Positions 1 through 8,388 of a DNA stretch of 64,000 bases are shown here, in pieces. Made by a program: the position numbers and the translations under genes. The notes beneath the pieces were generated by a model. It did no database searches, was not told the DNA's origin, and worked only from the letters and a program-made list of their open reading frames with translations. Each line of letters starts with the position of its first letter. Within the stretch, counting starts at the first letter, position 1. This DNA is from Larkinella punicea (lineage in GTDB: Bacteria; Bacteroidota; Bacteroidia; Cytophagales; Spirosomataceae): the NCBI RefSeq assembly GCF_003334855.1, contig NZ_QOWE01000035.1, forward strand, positions 1-64,000. Direction: 5' to 3'.

Positions 1-74
1 ACATAGGTAACGGTGTGAAGCACCTAAGGCACTGCTGTTTTTATCCATCCCCCACCGCTTAGCCGAGTGACTAC

Positions 75-103
75 CAAAGATAATTCGGTTAATGGTAATC
101 AAA
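75..103 (-). promoter_or_regulatory. Bacteroidota-type promoter reading off the left edge
   Basis: On the minus strand a TTTG (-33) is followed after 17 bases by TATCTTTG, a perfect match to the Bacteroidota -7 consensus TAnnTTTG. Transcription would start near position 68 and run toward position 1, so the gene it serves lies outside the window. Spacing is at the short end of the accepted range. Only the motif supports this. Confidence 0.4.
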
Positions 104-144
104 GAGGGTGTCGAACAAAGGTATGATCGGCACGCGGGAGGAAT

Positions 145-178
145 CGGGTCGCCTTTTTGCTATCGCACCGGCGACCCG
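145..178. terminator. 9-bp GC-rich hairpin downstream of the ABC exporter
   Basis: CGGGTCGCC (145-153) pairs with GGCGACCCG (170-178) around a 16-base loop. It lies about 50 bases past the stop codon of the minus-strand ABC exporter. No U-tract follows on that strand, so it may protect the mRNA end rather than act as a strong intrinsic terminator. Nothing else is recognised between 104 and 226. Confidence 0.35.
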
Positions 179-226
179 GAAACATCAGTCCGCTACGCGG
201 CCAAGAATCTCATAGTTCGCGTTTGA

Positions 227-1999
227 TTACACTACGGCCACTTCCTTGCGTTCGCCAATTTGCTGCCGCCACATGGCGTAGTACAGTCCTTTCTGCAACA
301 GTAAATCCGCATGACGGCCCTGTTCGGCAACGTGGCCTTTTTCCAGTACAAAAATCCGGTCAGCGTGGAGAATCGTGCTCAGGCGGTGGGCAATCAGAAT
401 CGTGATGTGCTGCCGCGATCCCGAAAGCTGGCGGACGGTTTTGCCGATTTCCTCCTCCGTCAGTGAATCGAGGGCCGACGTGGCCTCGTCGAAAACCAGC
501 AGGGTTGGACGGCGCAGCAACGCGCGGGCGATGCTCAGCCGCTGTTTTTCACCCCCGGAAACTTTCACCCCGCCTTCCCCAATCACGGTATCGAGCCCCT
601 GTGGAGCGCGACTCAAAAGTGTATCGGCGGCCGCCTGACGGAGCGCCGTGAGGCATTCGGCGTCAGTGGCATTCGGGGCTACAAAGCGCAGGTTTTCGCG
701 AATGGTCCCGGCAAAAAGCTGCGTATCCTGCGTTACAAAACCGATTTGTTCGCGCAATTCGTCCAGATCGACTTCCGAACTCGGAATGTCGTTGTACAGA
801 ATCCGGCCTGCCAGCGGGGGATACAGACCCACCAGCAGCTTGACCAAGGTGGTTTTTCCCGAACCCGACGGCCCGACAAACGCGATGGTTTCCCCCAGTT
901 TGACATCGAACGAAATGCCGTCGAGGGCCGGATTGTCGGCGGATAAGTGTTTGAAACGGACGTCCTCGAACGCCAGTGTTTGAATCTTCTTGATCGGGAT
1001 CGGATGGGCCGGTTTGACGTCGCGGGGCGTGTCGAGAATCTGCTGGAAATTAGCCAGTGACGCTTCCGTTTCCCGGTAAATGTTAATGATGTTGCCTAAC
1101 TCCTGCAACGGCCCGAAAATAGCGAAGGAGTAAATAAATAGCGAGAAAAATTCGCCCACTGTAATGCGTTGCTGCACCACCAGAAACAGCATCATCAGCA
1201 TGATCGCGTTCCGCAGTAAGTTCACGAATGTGCCCTGTACAAACGACAGCGAACGGACGTACCGGACTTTTTTGAGTTCGAGCCGCAGGATTTTTTCGGT
1301 GGTTGCATTCAGCCGTTCGGTTTCCTGCTGGGCCAGCCCGAGGCTTTTCACGAGTTCGATGTTGCGCAGACTTTCGGTGGTGGAACCGGCCAGTGCCGTG
1401 GTTTCGGCCACGATGTTTTTCTGGACAACTTTGATTTTTTTACTCAGCAGCGAACTGACGAAACCGAGCAGCGGAATGGTCAGAAAATAAGCGGGTGCAA
1501 TGGGCCAGTACACCGTGCTGGCGTACCACATGACGAAGATAATTCCGACTACCGATGTGAACAATACGTTGACAAACGACTGGATAAGTTTTTCCACATC
1601 CGTCCGCACTTTCTGGAGTTTCCCCAGCGTTTCGCCCGAACGCTGGTCTTCAAACACCTGATAAGGCAGGTCGAGAGAGTGGCGCAAACCGTCGGAATAC
1701 AGCCGGGCGCCGAGTCGCTGCGTGATGACGTTGACGTAATAATCCTGGAAGTTTTTGGCGATGCGGCTCACCATCGCAACGCCCAGTGCCTGCAAAATCA
1801 ATAAACCGGCGCCATCGCTCAGGAAGCTGACAAAGTCCAGCCGCTGGATGGCCGAACCCGGTTTGACGACGTACTGATCGATGATTTTTCGGAAGATATA
1901 CGGATCAAGCAGCGAAAAAATCTGGTTGATCGCGGCCAATAGCAAGGCCAGAATGAGGAGTGGCCAGAAACCGCGTAAGTAGCTGTACAGTAATTTCAT
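227..1999 (-). CDS. ABC exporter, fused permease and ATPase (type IV, MsbA/lipid-A-export-like family)
   Basis: Half-transporter of about 590 residues that would dimerise in the inner membrane and export a hydrophobic or peptide substrate using ATP. The exporter membrane domain with six helices covers about residues 10-310. The nucleotide-binding domain has Walker A GPSGSGKT at about 376-383, the signature SGGEK near 481, Walker B LLVFDE near 500 and the H-loop histidine near 538, so all catalytic elements are present. The open frame continues 13 codons upstream, but that extension runs into a long palindrome, so I chose the ATG giving MKLLYSYL, where homologues of this type begin. The substrate cannot be told from sequence. 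The gene follows the antiporter on the same strand with a palindrome between them, so co-transcription is uncertain. Confidence 0.9.
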   Translation of the reverse strand: MKLLYSYLRGFWPLLILALLLAAINQIFSLLDPYIFRKIIDQYVVKPGSAIQRLDFVSFLSDGAGLLILQALGVAMVSRIAKNFQDYYVNVITQRLGARLYSDGLRHSLDLPYQVFEDQRSGETLGKLQKVRTDVEKLIQSFVNVLFTSVVGIIFVMWYASTVYWPIAPAYFLTIPLLGFVSSLLSKKIKVVQKNIVAETTALAGSTTESLRNIELVKSLGLAQQETERLNATTEKILRLELKKVRYVRSLSFVQGTFVNLLRNAIMLMMLFLVVQQRITVGEFFSLFIYSFAIFGPLQELGNIINIYRETEASLANFQQILDTPRDVKPAHPIPIKKIQTLAFEDVRFKHLSADNPALDGISFDVKLGETIAFVGPSGSGKTTLVKLLVGLYPPLAGRILYNDIPSSEVDLDELREQIGFVTQDTQLFAGTIRENLRFVAPNATDAECLTALRQAAADTLLSRAPQGLDTVIGEGGVKVSGGEKQRLSIARALLRRPTLLVFDEATSALDSLTEEEIGKTVRQLSGSRQHITILIAHRLSTILHADRIFVLEKGHVAEQGRHADLLLQKGLYYAMWRQQIGERKEVAVV

Positions 2000-2020
2000 A
2001 AAGTAAAAGAAGAGGTTTGA

Positions 2021-2106
2021 TTTCCGTTTTGCCCCCAACCCCCTAAAGGGGGCTAAACCATCCGGATTTGAAAGCCCCCTTTAGGGGGTTGGGGGCAAAA
2101 CGGAAA
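2021..2106. repeat. Perfect 34-bp intergenic palindrome, CCCCCTAAAGGGGG type
   Basis: Positions 2021-2054 are the exact reverse complement of 2073-2106, with an 18-base loop. Each arm contains the smaller self-complementary core CCCCCTAAAGGGGG. It lies between the antiporter stop (2141) and the exporter start (1999). Palindromes built on a related CCCCTAAAGGGG core occur at 56341-56427 and 62603-62697, so this is one family dispersed over the window. Possible roles are transcript end-shaping or a REP-like mobile palindrome; the sequence does not decide. Confidence 0.85.
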
Positions 2107-2140
2107 GCGGCAATGCATCATTTTGAAACAGACTCTTATA

Positions 2141-4390
2141 CTATTTAAACGTCCGTAAGCGGTTTTCCCGCTGAAACTCCTTGATGAGTTTTGTGTTACC
2201 GGCCAACCAGATAACATCGCCCGGGAGGAAAAAGGTCGTTGAATCGGGATTTAAAATGCGCGTTCCCTTGCGTTCGATGCCCACGATAAGACCCTGGGTT
2301 TTTTCCCGAATCCCGGAATTTCGAATGCTTTGATCGATGTACGGAAACGACTCATCGACGGCAATTTTCTGGAGCGAAATTTCCTGCGCGGGCGTAGCCT
2401 CAACCTTCTCTTTTTTGGCCGGTTCGATCAGGCTGATAAAATGTTCCAGTTGCTTGTCGGTGCCGATCACGGCAATTTTATCACCCGGGAACAGGCGTTC
2501 GTTCCGGCCCGGCACCAGCATCGTCACGCTGCCCCGCGCAATGGAAATGACGTTGACGCCGTATTTTTCGCGAAGTGCCAGTTCGGCGAGGGTGGAGCCG
2601 ACACCCGGCGATTCGGCATTGACTTCGAAATAGGAAAGGTGGGCATCCCACGGCAGCAGATTCCGCCCCATGCGGTTTTCCTGGTAAATCTGGCGGGAAT
2701 TGAGGTTGACCAGAAACCGCTTTTCGATCAGCTCATAAATCAACGGAAGCCGCTTGCCCAGCACGAGCCAGCCTCCGGTCAGCACAACGACGACGAAAAG
2801 CAGCAGGCTAACGGAGAAAAATTGTTGCAGCAACAGCAGCACAAGCCCCAAGCCGATGATGCCACGGGCAATGGCCAGCGTCACCAACGGCCCCCGATAC
2901 GCGCGTCGTTCGGTCCAGAGCCGGGTATAAACCGGTCGGTTGATCCGTTTCAGCACCAGCGCCCACAAGAACGGGGCCATCAGCAGAATGGACAGAAAAC
3001 CGGTCAGAATATCGGCTCCCGGACTGCCGATGATTTCCTCCGCAATCAGGGGCATCAGCCAGCGGGATGCGAGCAGAATGATGCCCAGAATGACGGCGGT
3101 GTTGACGATGATGATCTGAATGTGTTCGCGAAGCAGTTGGTACCAGTCACTGACACTGCCGATGGTTTGCGCCCCGGAACTGTAGGCCGTCAGGAAGAGT
3201 TTGGTTCGCGGACTCAGTTTGCTTTCCACCCAGGTGCAGATCGGGCCGGATGCCTTGATCATATAAGGCGTCGTGAAGGCGGTTAGGGCGGAAACCGCAA
3301 CGGCAATGGGATACAGAAAACCGCTGGTGACTTTCAGATTGAGGCCCAGTGTGGCGATGATGAACGAAAACTCCCCGATCTGCGCCAGACTCATCCCGGT
3401 CTGGATCGACTGTTTCAGCGGCTGACCCACCACCAGCGCACCGAGGGTAACAAAAATGGATTTGCCGAGAATAACGACAACGGTAACGATCGCAATCGGC
3501 CCGGCGTATTCGACCAGAAGGGCCGGGTCGATCAACATACCGACCGATACAAAAAATACCGCCCCGAACAGATCCTTGATGGAGGTCAGCAGGTGTTCGA
3601 TGCGTTCGGCGTAAATGGTTCCGGCCAGAATCGAACCCATGATGAAAGCGCCCAAAGCGGGCGAAAAACCGACGCTCGTCGCGAAAACTACCATGAGCAG
3701 ACACAGCGCCAGCGAGATGATCAGCAGGGTTTCGTCGGTGATGAATTTTCGGCCGCTTCGCAACAGCGAGGGAACGAGAAATATACCGCCCAAAAACCAG
3801 ATGACCAGAAAAAACGCCAGTTTCATGATGGCAACCAGCATTTCGGCACTGAAAAACTGCTTGCTGACGGCCAGGGTAGAAAGCAGCACGAGGAGCAAAA
3901 CCGCCACGATGTCTTCGATGACCAGAATACCGAAAACAATACCGGCAAACTGCTGGGTTTTGATACCCAGTTCATCGAACGCCCGAATGATGATGGTGGT
4001 GGAAGAAATGCAGACAATACCACCCAGAAAAATGCTGTCCATCGTCGACCAGCCCAGGCACATGCCAGTGAGGTAGCCGAGGAGAACCATCGCTGAAATT
4101 TCGATCACGCCCGTCATGGAAGCCGTGCCGCCGACCTTGACGAGCTTTTTGATGTTAAACTCAAGCCCGAGGCTGAACAGCAGCACAATGACGCCAATGT
4201 CGGCCCAGATGCGAATGGTGGCCGGGTCGGAAATGGTCGGGAATAATGAAAACTTTGGCCCTACGAGCACTCCGGCCAGAATATAACCCAGAACGAGGGG
4301 TTGTTTAAGCCATTTGAAAAGAAGCGTCGTTACGGCTGCGGTTCCCAAAATGATCGCCAGATCAATGATCAGGTTTGGTAAATGAGCCAT
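2141..4390 (-). CDS. KefB-type monovalent cation:proton antiporter (CPA2) with two RCK_C domains
   Basis: Inner-membrane antiporter of 749 residues. The first ~400 residues are the Na+/H+ exchanger fold with a dozen hydrophobic segments. A second hydrophobic block lies at about 425-560. Two cytoplasmic TrkA-C (RCK_C) modules follow, at roughly 585-660 and 680-745, each with the family pattern of a short strand, G-x-L-x-G and a late L-PGD motif (LFPGDKIAVIG, FLPGDVIWLAG). There is no Rossmann-type TrkA-N domain between the membrane part and the RCK_C modules, unlike E. coli KefB/KefC. A K+/H+ or Na+/H+ role in osmotic or pH homeostasis is likely from the family; the ion cannot be assigned. The start MAHLPNLIIDLAIILG leads straight into the first helix. 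Confidence 0.9.
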   Translation of the reverse strand: MAHLPNLIIDLAIILGTAAVTTLLFKWLKQPLVLGYILAGVLVGPKFSLFPTISDPATIRIWADIGVIVLLFSLGLEFNIKKLVKVGGTASMTGVIEISAMVLLGYLTGMCLGWSTMDSIFLGGIVCISSTTIIIRAFDELGIKTQQFAGIVFGILVIEDIVAVLLLVLLSTLAVSKQFFSAEMLVAIMKLAFFLVIWFLGGIFLVPSLLRSGRKFITDETLLIISLALCLLMVVFATSVGFSPALGAFIMGSILAGTIYAERIEHLLTSIKDLFGAVFFVSVGMLIDPALLVEYAGPIAIVTVVVILGKSIFVTLGALVVGQPLKQSIQTGMSLAQIGEFSFIIATLGLNLKVTSGFLYPIAVAVSALTAFTTPYMIKASGPICTWVESKLSPRTKLFLTAYSSGAQTIGSVSDWYQLLREHIQIIIVNTAVILGIILLASRWLMPLIAEEIIGSPGADILTGFLSILLMAPFLWALVLKRINRPVYTRLWTERRAYRGPLVTLAIARGIIGLGLVLLLLQQFFSVSLLLFVVVVLTGGWLVLGKRLPLIYELIEKRFLVNLNSRQIYQENRMGRNLLPWDAHLSYFEVNAESPGVGSTLAELALREKYGVNVISIARGSVTMLVPGRNERLFPGDKIAVIGTDKQLEHFISLIEPAKKEKVEATPAQEISLQKIAVDESFPYIDQSIRNSGIREKTQGLIVGIERKGTRILNPDSTTFFLPGDVIWLAGNTKLIKEFQRENRLRTFK

Positions 4391-4497
4391 ATCTGGAAAA
4401 AACCGTATTTTTATCGATCCACCCTTGAAACAGCAGACGGATAAAACGAATAAAATTGCTATTCTTACAATAATACGACCTTTTTAGCCCGAATCGG

Positions 4498-5517
4498 ATG
4501 AATCAATTGCTTAACCGTAGAAAATTTCTGGGTGTGACAGCCACTACGGGACTCTCGCTCAGCCTGTCGCACACCCTTTTTTCGATGCCTGAACCGGCTC
4601 CGTCGGCGGAGGGAAAACGCGTCGGCATCATCGGTCTGGACACCTCGCACAGCACCGCTTTCACCAAAGAACTCAACAGCCCGACCGCCGGTCCTGAACT
4701 AGACGGCTACCGCGTCGTGGCGGCTTATCCGAAGGGCAGCAACGACATCGAATCGAGCGTCAGCCGGGTGGCAGGGTATACGGAAGAAGTGAAAAAACTG
4801 GGCGTTGAAATCGTCGGTTCCATTGACGAACTGCTCCGCAAGGTGGATGTGGTGTTGCTGGAAACCAACGACGGCCGGTTGCATCTGGAGCAGGCGCTGA
4901 AAGTGTTCAAGGCCGGGAAGAGGGTGTTTATCGATAAACCGATTGCGGCTTCGCTGGCCGATACAAAGGCTATTTTTGAAGCCGCTAAAAAGGCCGGTGT
5001 GCCGGTTTTTTCGGCCTCATCGCTCCGCTATATGACCAGCGCGCAGGACATCGCACAGGGAAAAACCGTCGGGAAAGTGCTGGGAGCCGACACCTACAGT
5101 CCGTCGCCCATTGAGAAAACCCACCCCGATTTGTTCTGGTACGGTATTCACGGCGTCGAAACGCTTTTCACGGTGATGGGGCCGGGTTGCAAACAGGTGA
5201 GCCGGACACACACGAAGGATGCGGACGTGGTTGTCGGCATTTGGAATGATGATCGGATTGGGACTTTCAGGGGAATCCGTTCCGGGAAAACCGGGTATGG
5301 CGGCACGGCGTACGGCGAAAAAGGCATCGCACCTCTCGGTCCCTACGAAGGCTATAAAGCCCTTTTGGTGCAAATCGTAACCTTTTTCAATACCGGAAAA
5401 CCGCCGGTCAGTGCCGCCGAAACACTGGAAATTTTTGCCTTCATGGAAGCCGCCGAAGAAAGCAAACGGCAGGGCGGAGCCACCGTGACGCTGGAAAGTG
5501 TGTTGCGGAAAGTGTAA
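4498..5517 (+). CDS. Gfo/Idh/MocA-family oxidoreductase with Tat signal (short form)
   Basis: NAD(P)-dependent sugar-type oxidoreductase of 339 residues. The N-terminus carries a Tat-like signal (NRRKFLG, arginines 7-8, then a hydrophobic stretch), so the protein probably acts in the periplasm or at the membrane. The Rossmann domain begins near residue 41 (VGIIGLDTSHS). The usual EKP motif is present as DKP near residue 147, followed by the C-terminal oligomerisation/substrate domain. The nucleotide-binding loop GLDTSHS lacks the normal GxGxxG glycines, so cofactor binding may be altered. The gene is followed 63 bases later by a second member of the family, and then by a sugar permease, which suggests a carbohydrate-processing unit. 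Substrate unknown. Confidence 0.85.
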   Translation: MNQLLNRRKFLGVTATTGLSLSLSHTLFSMPEPAPSAEGKRVGIIGLDTSHSTAFTKELNSPTAGPELDGYRVVAAYPKGSNDIESSVSRVAGYTEEVKKLGVEIVGSIDELLRKVDVVLLETNDGRLHLEQALKVFKAGKRVFIDKPIAASLADTKAIFEAAKKAGVPVFSASSLRYMTSAQDIAQGKTVGKVLGADTYSPSPIEKTHPDLFWYGIHGVETLFTVMGPGCKQVSRTHTKDADVVVGIWNDDRIGTFRGIRSGKTGYGGTAYGEKGIAPLGPYEGYKALLVQIVTFFNTGKPPVSAAETLEIFAFMEAAEESKRQGGATVTLESVLRKV

Positions 5518-5523
5518 TTTTTG

Positions 5524-5549
5524 CCCCGGCCCGACGTTTCGGGCCGGGG
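5524..5549. repeat. GC-rich 11-bp hairpin between the two oxidoreductase genes
   Basis: CCCCGGCCCGA (5524-5534) pairs with TCGGGCCGGGG (5539-5549) around a 4-base loop, seven bases after the upstream stop codon. No U-tract follows on the plus strand. It may set the 3' end of the first message or attenuate read-through into the second gene. Confidence 0.6.
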
Positions 5550-5580
5550 GCATTACCAATTACTAAACCCAAAATCAAAG

Positions 5581-6933
5581 ATGCAATCATTGAACAAAAC
5601 CCGCCGGGCGTTTATCAAAAAAACCGTATCGGGCACGGCCGCGTTGTCGCTGGGCGGAATTCTGCCCGGTTTTAGTGCCAAAAGTTACGCCAGCATTCTC
5701 GGAGCCAACGAGCGAATCAAGGTGGCCGTGATGGGCGTCAATTCGCGGGGGCTGGCGTTGGCGAGCAATTTTGCGCTGCAGAAAAACTGCGAGGTGCTGT
5801 ACATCTGCGACGTTGATTCCCGGGCTTCCGACAAGGCCATTGCGACGGTGGAAGACCTGCAAAAAAGCCGCCCGAAAGCCGCTCCCGATTTTCGCAAAGC
5901 TCTGGAAGACAAGGATCTGGAAGCCCTGGTGGTGGCCGCGCCCGACCACTGGCACGCACCGGCGGCTATTCTGGGCTGCAAAGCCGGCAAGCACGTGTAC
6001 CTCGAAAAACCGTGTAGCCACAATCCGAACGAAGGTGAATTGTTGATGGCGGCCACCGAAAAGTACAAACGGGTGGTCCAAATGGGCAACCAGCGCCGGT
6101 CGTGGCCCAACGTGGCGAAGGCGATTCAGGAAGTGAAGGGCGGCATCATCGGTCGTCCGTATTTTGCGAAGGGCTGGTATACCAACAACCGGGCGTCGAT
6201 TGGCGTCGGGAAAGAAACCGCCGTTCCGTCGTGGCTGAACTACGATTTGTGGCAGGGCCCGGCTCCGCGCCGACCGTTCAAAGACAACCTGCTGCATTAC
6301 AACTGGCACTGGTTCTGGCACTGGGGAACGGGCGAAGCACTCAACAACGGCACCCACATGATCGACCTGATGCGCTGGGGCCTGGGCGTCGAATACCCGA
6401 CGCGGGTTTCCTCCGCCGGGGGGCGGTATCGCTACAAGGATGACTGGGAAACGCCCGATACCCAGATCATTACGCTGGAATTCGACAACAACACCAGCAT
6501 GGTTTGGGAAGGGCGCAGTTGCAACGGGCGGACGGTTGAAGACAACAGTGTGGGCGTCGAATTTTACGGTGAAACCGGTTCCGTTGTCATCGAAAGCGGG
6601 AATACCTACAAGGTGTATGACTTGCAGAGCAAGCTGGTCAAGGATGTTAAAAACGACTTCGTCATCGACGCCCGCGACCGCATGAATCCGTCGCAGGCGC
6701 TGGATGCGATTCACATTCAGAACTTCTTCGACGGTATTCGGAAAGGCACGGCTTTGGCTGCCGAAATCAAAGGCGGACACCAGAGTACGCTGCTTTGCCA
6801 GTTGGGCAACATCGCCCTCCGGTCCGGCGAAACCCTGAACATCGACCCCAGCAACGGCCACATCAAAAACAAAGGCCTGATGAAAAAATACTGGCAGCGC
6901 GACTACCAATCCGGCTGGGAGCCAACGGTTTAA
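5581..6933 (+). CDS. Gfo/Idh/MocA-family oxidoreductase with Tat signal (long form)
   Basis: Oxidoreductase of about 450 residues. The Tat signal is clear: TRRAFIKK with arginines 8-9, then a hydrophobic core ending near residue 35. The nucleotide-binding fold starts around 46 (RIKVAVMGVNSRG) and the canonical EKP stands at 142-144. The C-terminal domain is typical of the secreted Bacteroidota subfamily, with the NWHWFWHWGTGEALNNG stretch and later aromatic-rich segments. I use the ATG at 5581 because the longer reading frame needs a TTG start and would translate through the hairpin. It probably acts on periplasmic sugar derivatives, and the following permease would import the product. Substrate unknown. 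Confidence 0.88.
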   Translation: MQSLNKTRRAFIKKTVSGTAALSLGGILPGFSAKSYASILGANERIKVAVMGVNSRGLALASNFALQKNCEVLYICDVDSRASDKAIATVEDLQKSRPKAAPDFRKALEDKDLEALVVAAPDHWHAPAAILGCKAGKHVYLEKPCSHNPNEGELLMAATEKYKRVVQMGNQRRSWPNVAKAIQEVKGGIIGRPYFAKGWYTNNRASIGVGKETAVPSWLNYDLWQGPAPRRPFKDNLLHYNWHWFWHWGTGEALNNGTHMIDLMRWGLGVEYPTRVSSAGGRYRYKDDWETPDTQIITLEFDNNTSMVWEGRSCNGRTVEDNSVGVEFYGETGSVVIESGNTYKVYDLQSKLVKDVKNDFVIDARDRMNPSQALDAIHIQNFFDGIRKGTALAAEIKGGHQSTLLCQLGNIALRSGETLNIDPSNGHIKNKGLMKKYWQRDYQSGWEPTV

Positions 6934-6983
6934 AAGTTTTTGGTTCACTCAATCACCCAATCGCCCATTCACCCAATACATTG

Positions 6984-8306
6984 ATGAAAGCAACTCTGGC
7001 GGCTGTCGAGGTCAGTTCGTTAAGCAAACGGGACACGCTTATTTCGATCCTGATCATCGGCCTGTTATTTTTCATATTCGGTTTTGTAACCTGGGTCAAT
7101 GCGATCCTGATTCCGTACTTCAAAATCGCGTGCGAACTCACCAATTTTCAGTCGTATCTGGTCACGTTCGCGTTTTACATCTCGTATTTCGTGATGTCGG
7201 TGCCGTCGTCGTACCTGCTCAAAGCCACCGGTTTTAAAAAGGGCATGATGATCGGTTTCTGGATTATGGCGGTGGGTGCATTCATCTTCGTACCGGCCGC
7301 TTTGACCCGAACCTACGAGATTTTTCTGCTGGGACTGTTCATGATCGGCGTCGGACTGGCGGTTTTGCAAACGGCGGCTAATCCCTACATCACGGTTTTG
7401 GGACCGCAGGAACGGGCCGCCCAGCGGATCAGCATCATGGGCATCTGCAACAAAGGTGCCGGTATTCTGGCCCCGATTCTGTTTGCCGCCGTGGTTCTGC
7501 GGGCGACCGACACCGATCTGTTTGCGCAACTGCCAACGATGTCGGCCATGGAGCGGAGTGCCGCACTGGATGAGCTGGTTCGGCGGGTGATCGTGCCGTA
7601 TTCGCTGATGGGCGTCGTGCTGATCGGGCTGGGGTTGCTGGTGCGGTTTTCGCCCTTGCCCGAAATTGATACGGAGCAGGAAACCGCCGATGTGGCGGCT
7701 GCCAATTCCGGAAAAACCTCGATTTTTCAATTTCCGCACCTCATTCTGGGTGCTGTGGCGATTTTTCTGCACGTGGGCAGTCAGGTCATTGCCATCGATA
7801 CGGTGATTGGTTACGCCAACTCCATGGGAATCAGCCTGCTGGAAGCAAAGACCTTTCCAGCCTATACGTTGATGACCACGATTTGCGGGTATATTCTGGG
7901 TATTTCGCTCATTCCGAAAATCATCAGTCAGGTGACGGCTTTCCGGTTTTGCACGTTGCTGGGGGCGGTTTTGACGCTGCTCATTATTTTCACCAGCGGC
8001 CCGGTTACGATCCTGGGGCATCAGGCCGACCGCTCAATCTGGTTTGTGGTGTTGCTGGGTCTGGCCAATTCGCTGGTTTGGGCGGGCATCTGGCCGCTGG
8101 CGTTGGACGGTCTGGGGCGGTTTACCAAACTGGGCGCGGCCATCCTGATTATGGGACTCTGCGGCAATGCCATTATGCCGCTTTTCTACGGTTATTTTGC
8201 GGATTTGTACGGGGTAAAACTCGCGTATTGGGTGTTGTTTCCGTGTTATTTGTATCTGGTGTACTATGCGTTTTGGGGGCATCGTGTAAGACGGTGGGGA
8301 GTGTAA
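6984..8306 (+). CDS. Sugar:H+ symporter, FucP/glucose-galactose permease subfamily of MFS
   Basis: Integral inner-membrane transporter of 440 residues with about twelve hydrophobic segments. The start region (ISILIIGLLFFIFGFVTWVN) and the segment NPYITVLGP within VLQTAANPYITVLG are hallmarks of the FucP-like sugar:proton symporters. It would import a monosaccharide such as fucose, glucose or galactose; which one is not visible. The reading frame extends upstream into the preceding oxidoreductase, but the ATG at 6984 gives the normal family N-terminus. The 50-base spacer holds CACCCAATCGCCCATTCACC, a simple-looking sequence resembling one arm of the palindromic families seen elsewhere. It is probably co-transcribed with the two oxidoreductases. 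Confidence 0.88.
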   Translation: MKATLAAVEVSSLSKRDTLISILIIGLLFFIFGFVTWVNAILIPYFKIACELTNFQSYLVTFAFYISYFVMSVPSSYLLKATGFKKGMMIGFWIMAVGAFIFVPAALTRTYEIFLLGLFMIGVGLAVLQTAANPYITVLGPQERAAQRISIMGICNKGAGILAPILFAAVVLRATDTDLFAQLPTMSAMERSAALDELVRRVIVPYSLMGVVLIGLGLLVRFSPLPEIDTEQETADVAAANSGKTSIFQFPHLILGAVAIFLHVGSQVIAIDTVIGYANSMGISLLEAKTFPAYTLMTTICGYILGISLIPKIISQVTAFRFCTLLGAVLTLLIIFTSGPVTILGHQADRSIWFVVLLGLANSLVWAGIWPLALDGLGRFTKLGAAILIMGLCGNAIMPLFYGYFADLYGVKLAYWVLFPCYLYLVYYAFWGHRVRRWGV

Positions 8307-8325
8307 AATCTAATAACAGGTGCAT

Positions 8326-8359
8326 TTTGTACTTATTATTAAAATACGTCGTTTCTTTG
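8326..8359 (+). promoter_or_regulatory. Possible -33/-7 promoter for the RloA-type gene
   Basis: TTTG at 8326-8329, 22 bases of spacer, then TTTCTTTG at 8352-8359, seven of eight matches to TAnnTTTG. A start near 8367 would leave a leader of about 22 bases before the ATG at 8389. The region is markedly A+T-rich compared with its neighbours, which makes chance matches more likely. Confidence 0.3.
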
Positions 8360-8388
8360 TCATAAACTTGACAAAAACACTGTTTATT

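Noticed and set aside
157-405. 82-residue plus-strand frame at the left edge
   Set aside because: It overlaps the end of the ABC exporter antisense and the hairpin at 145-178 and has no motif.
227-1999. The ABC exporter ATPase as the partner of the orphan permeases
   Set aside because: It is fused to its own six-helix exporter domain and is over 24 kb away; its ATPase is of the exporter type, not the separate MacB/LolD type.
2330-3286. Long reading frames antisense to the KefB-like gene, and similar frames opposite the oxidoreductase, transporter, VCBS, SusC and permease genes
   Set aside because: They are mirror frames of well-supported genes in a moderately GC-rich genome. They are rich in R, H, P and Q and show no family motif.
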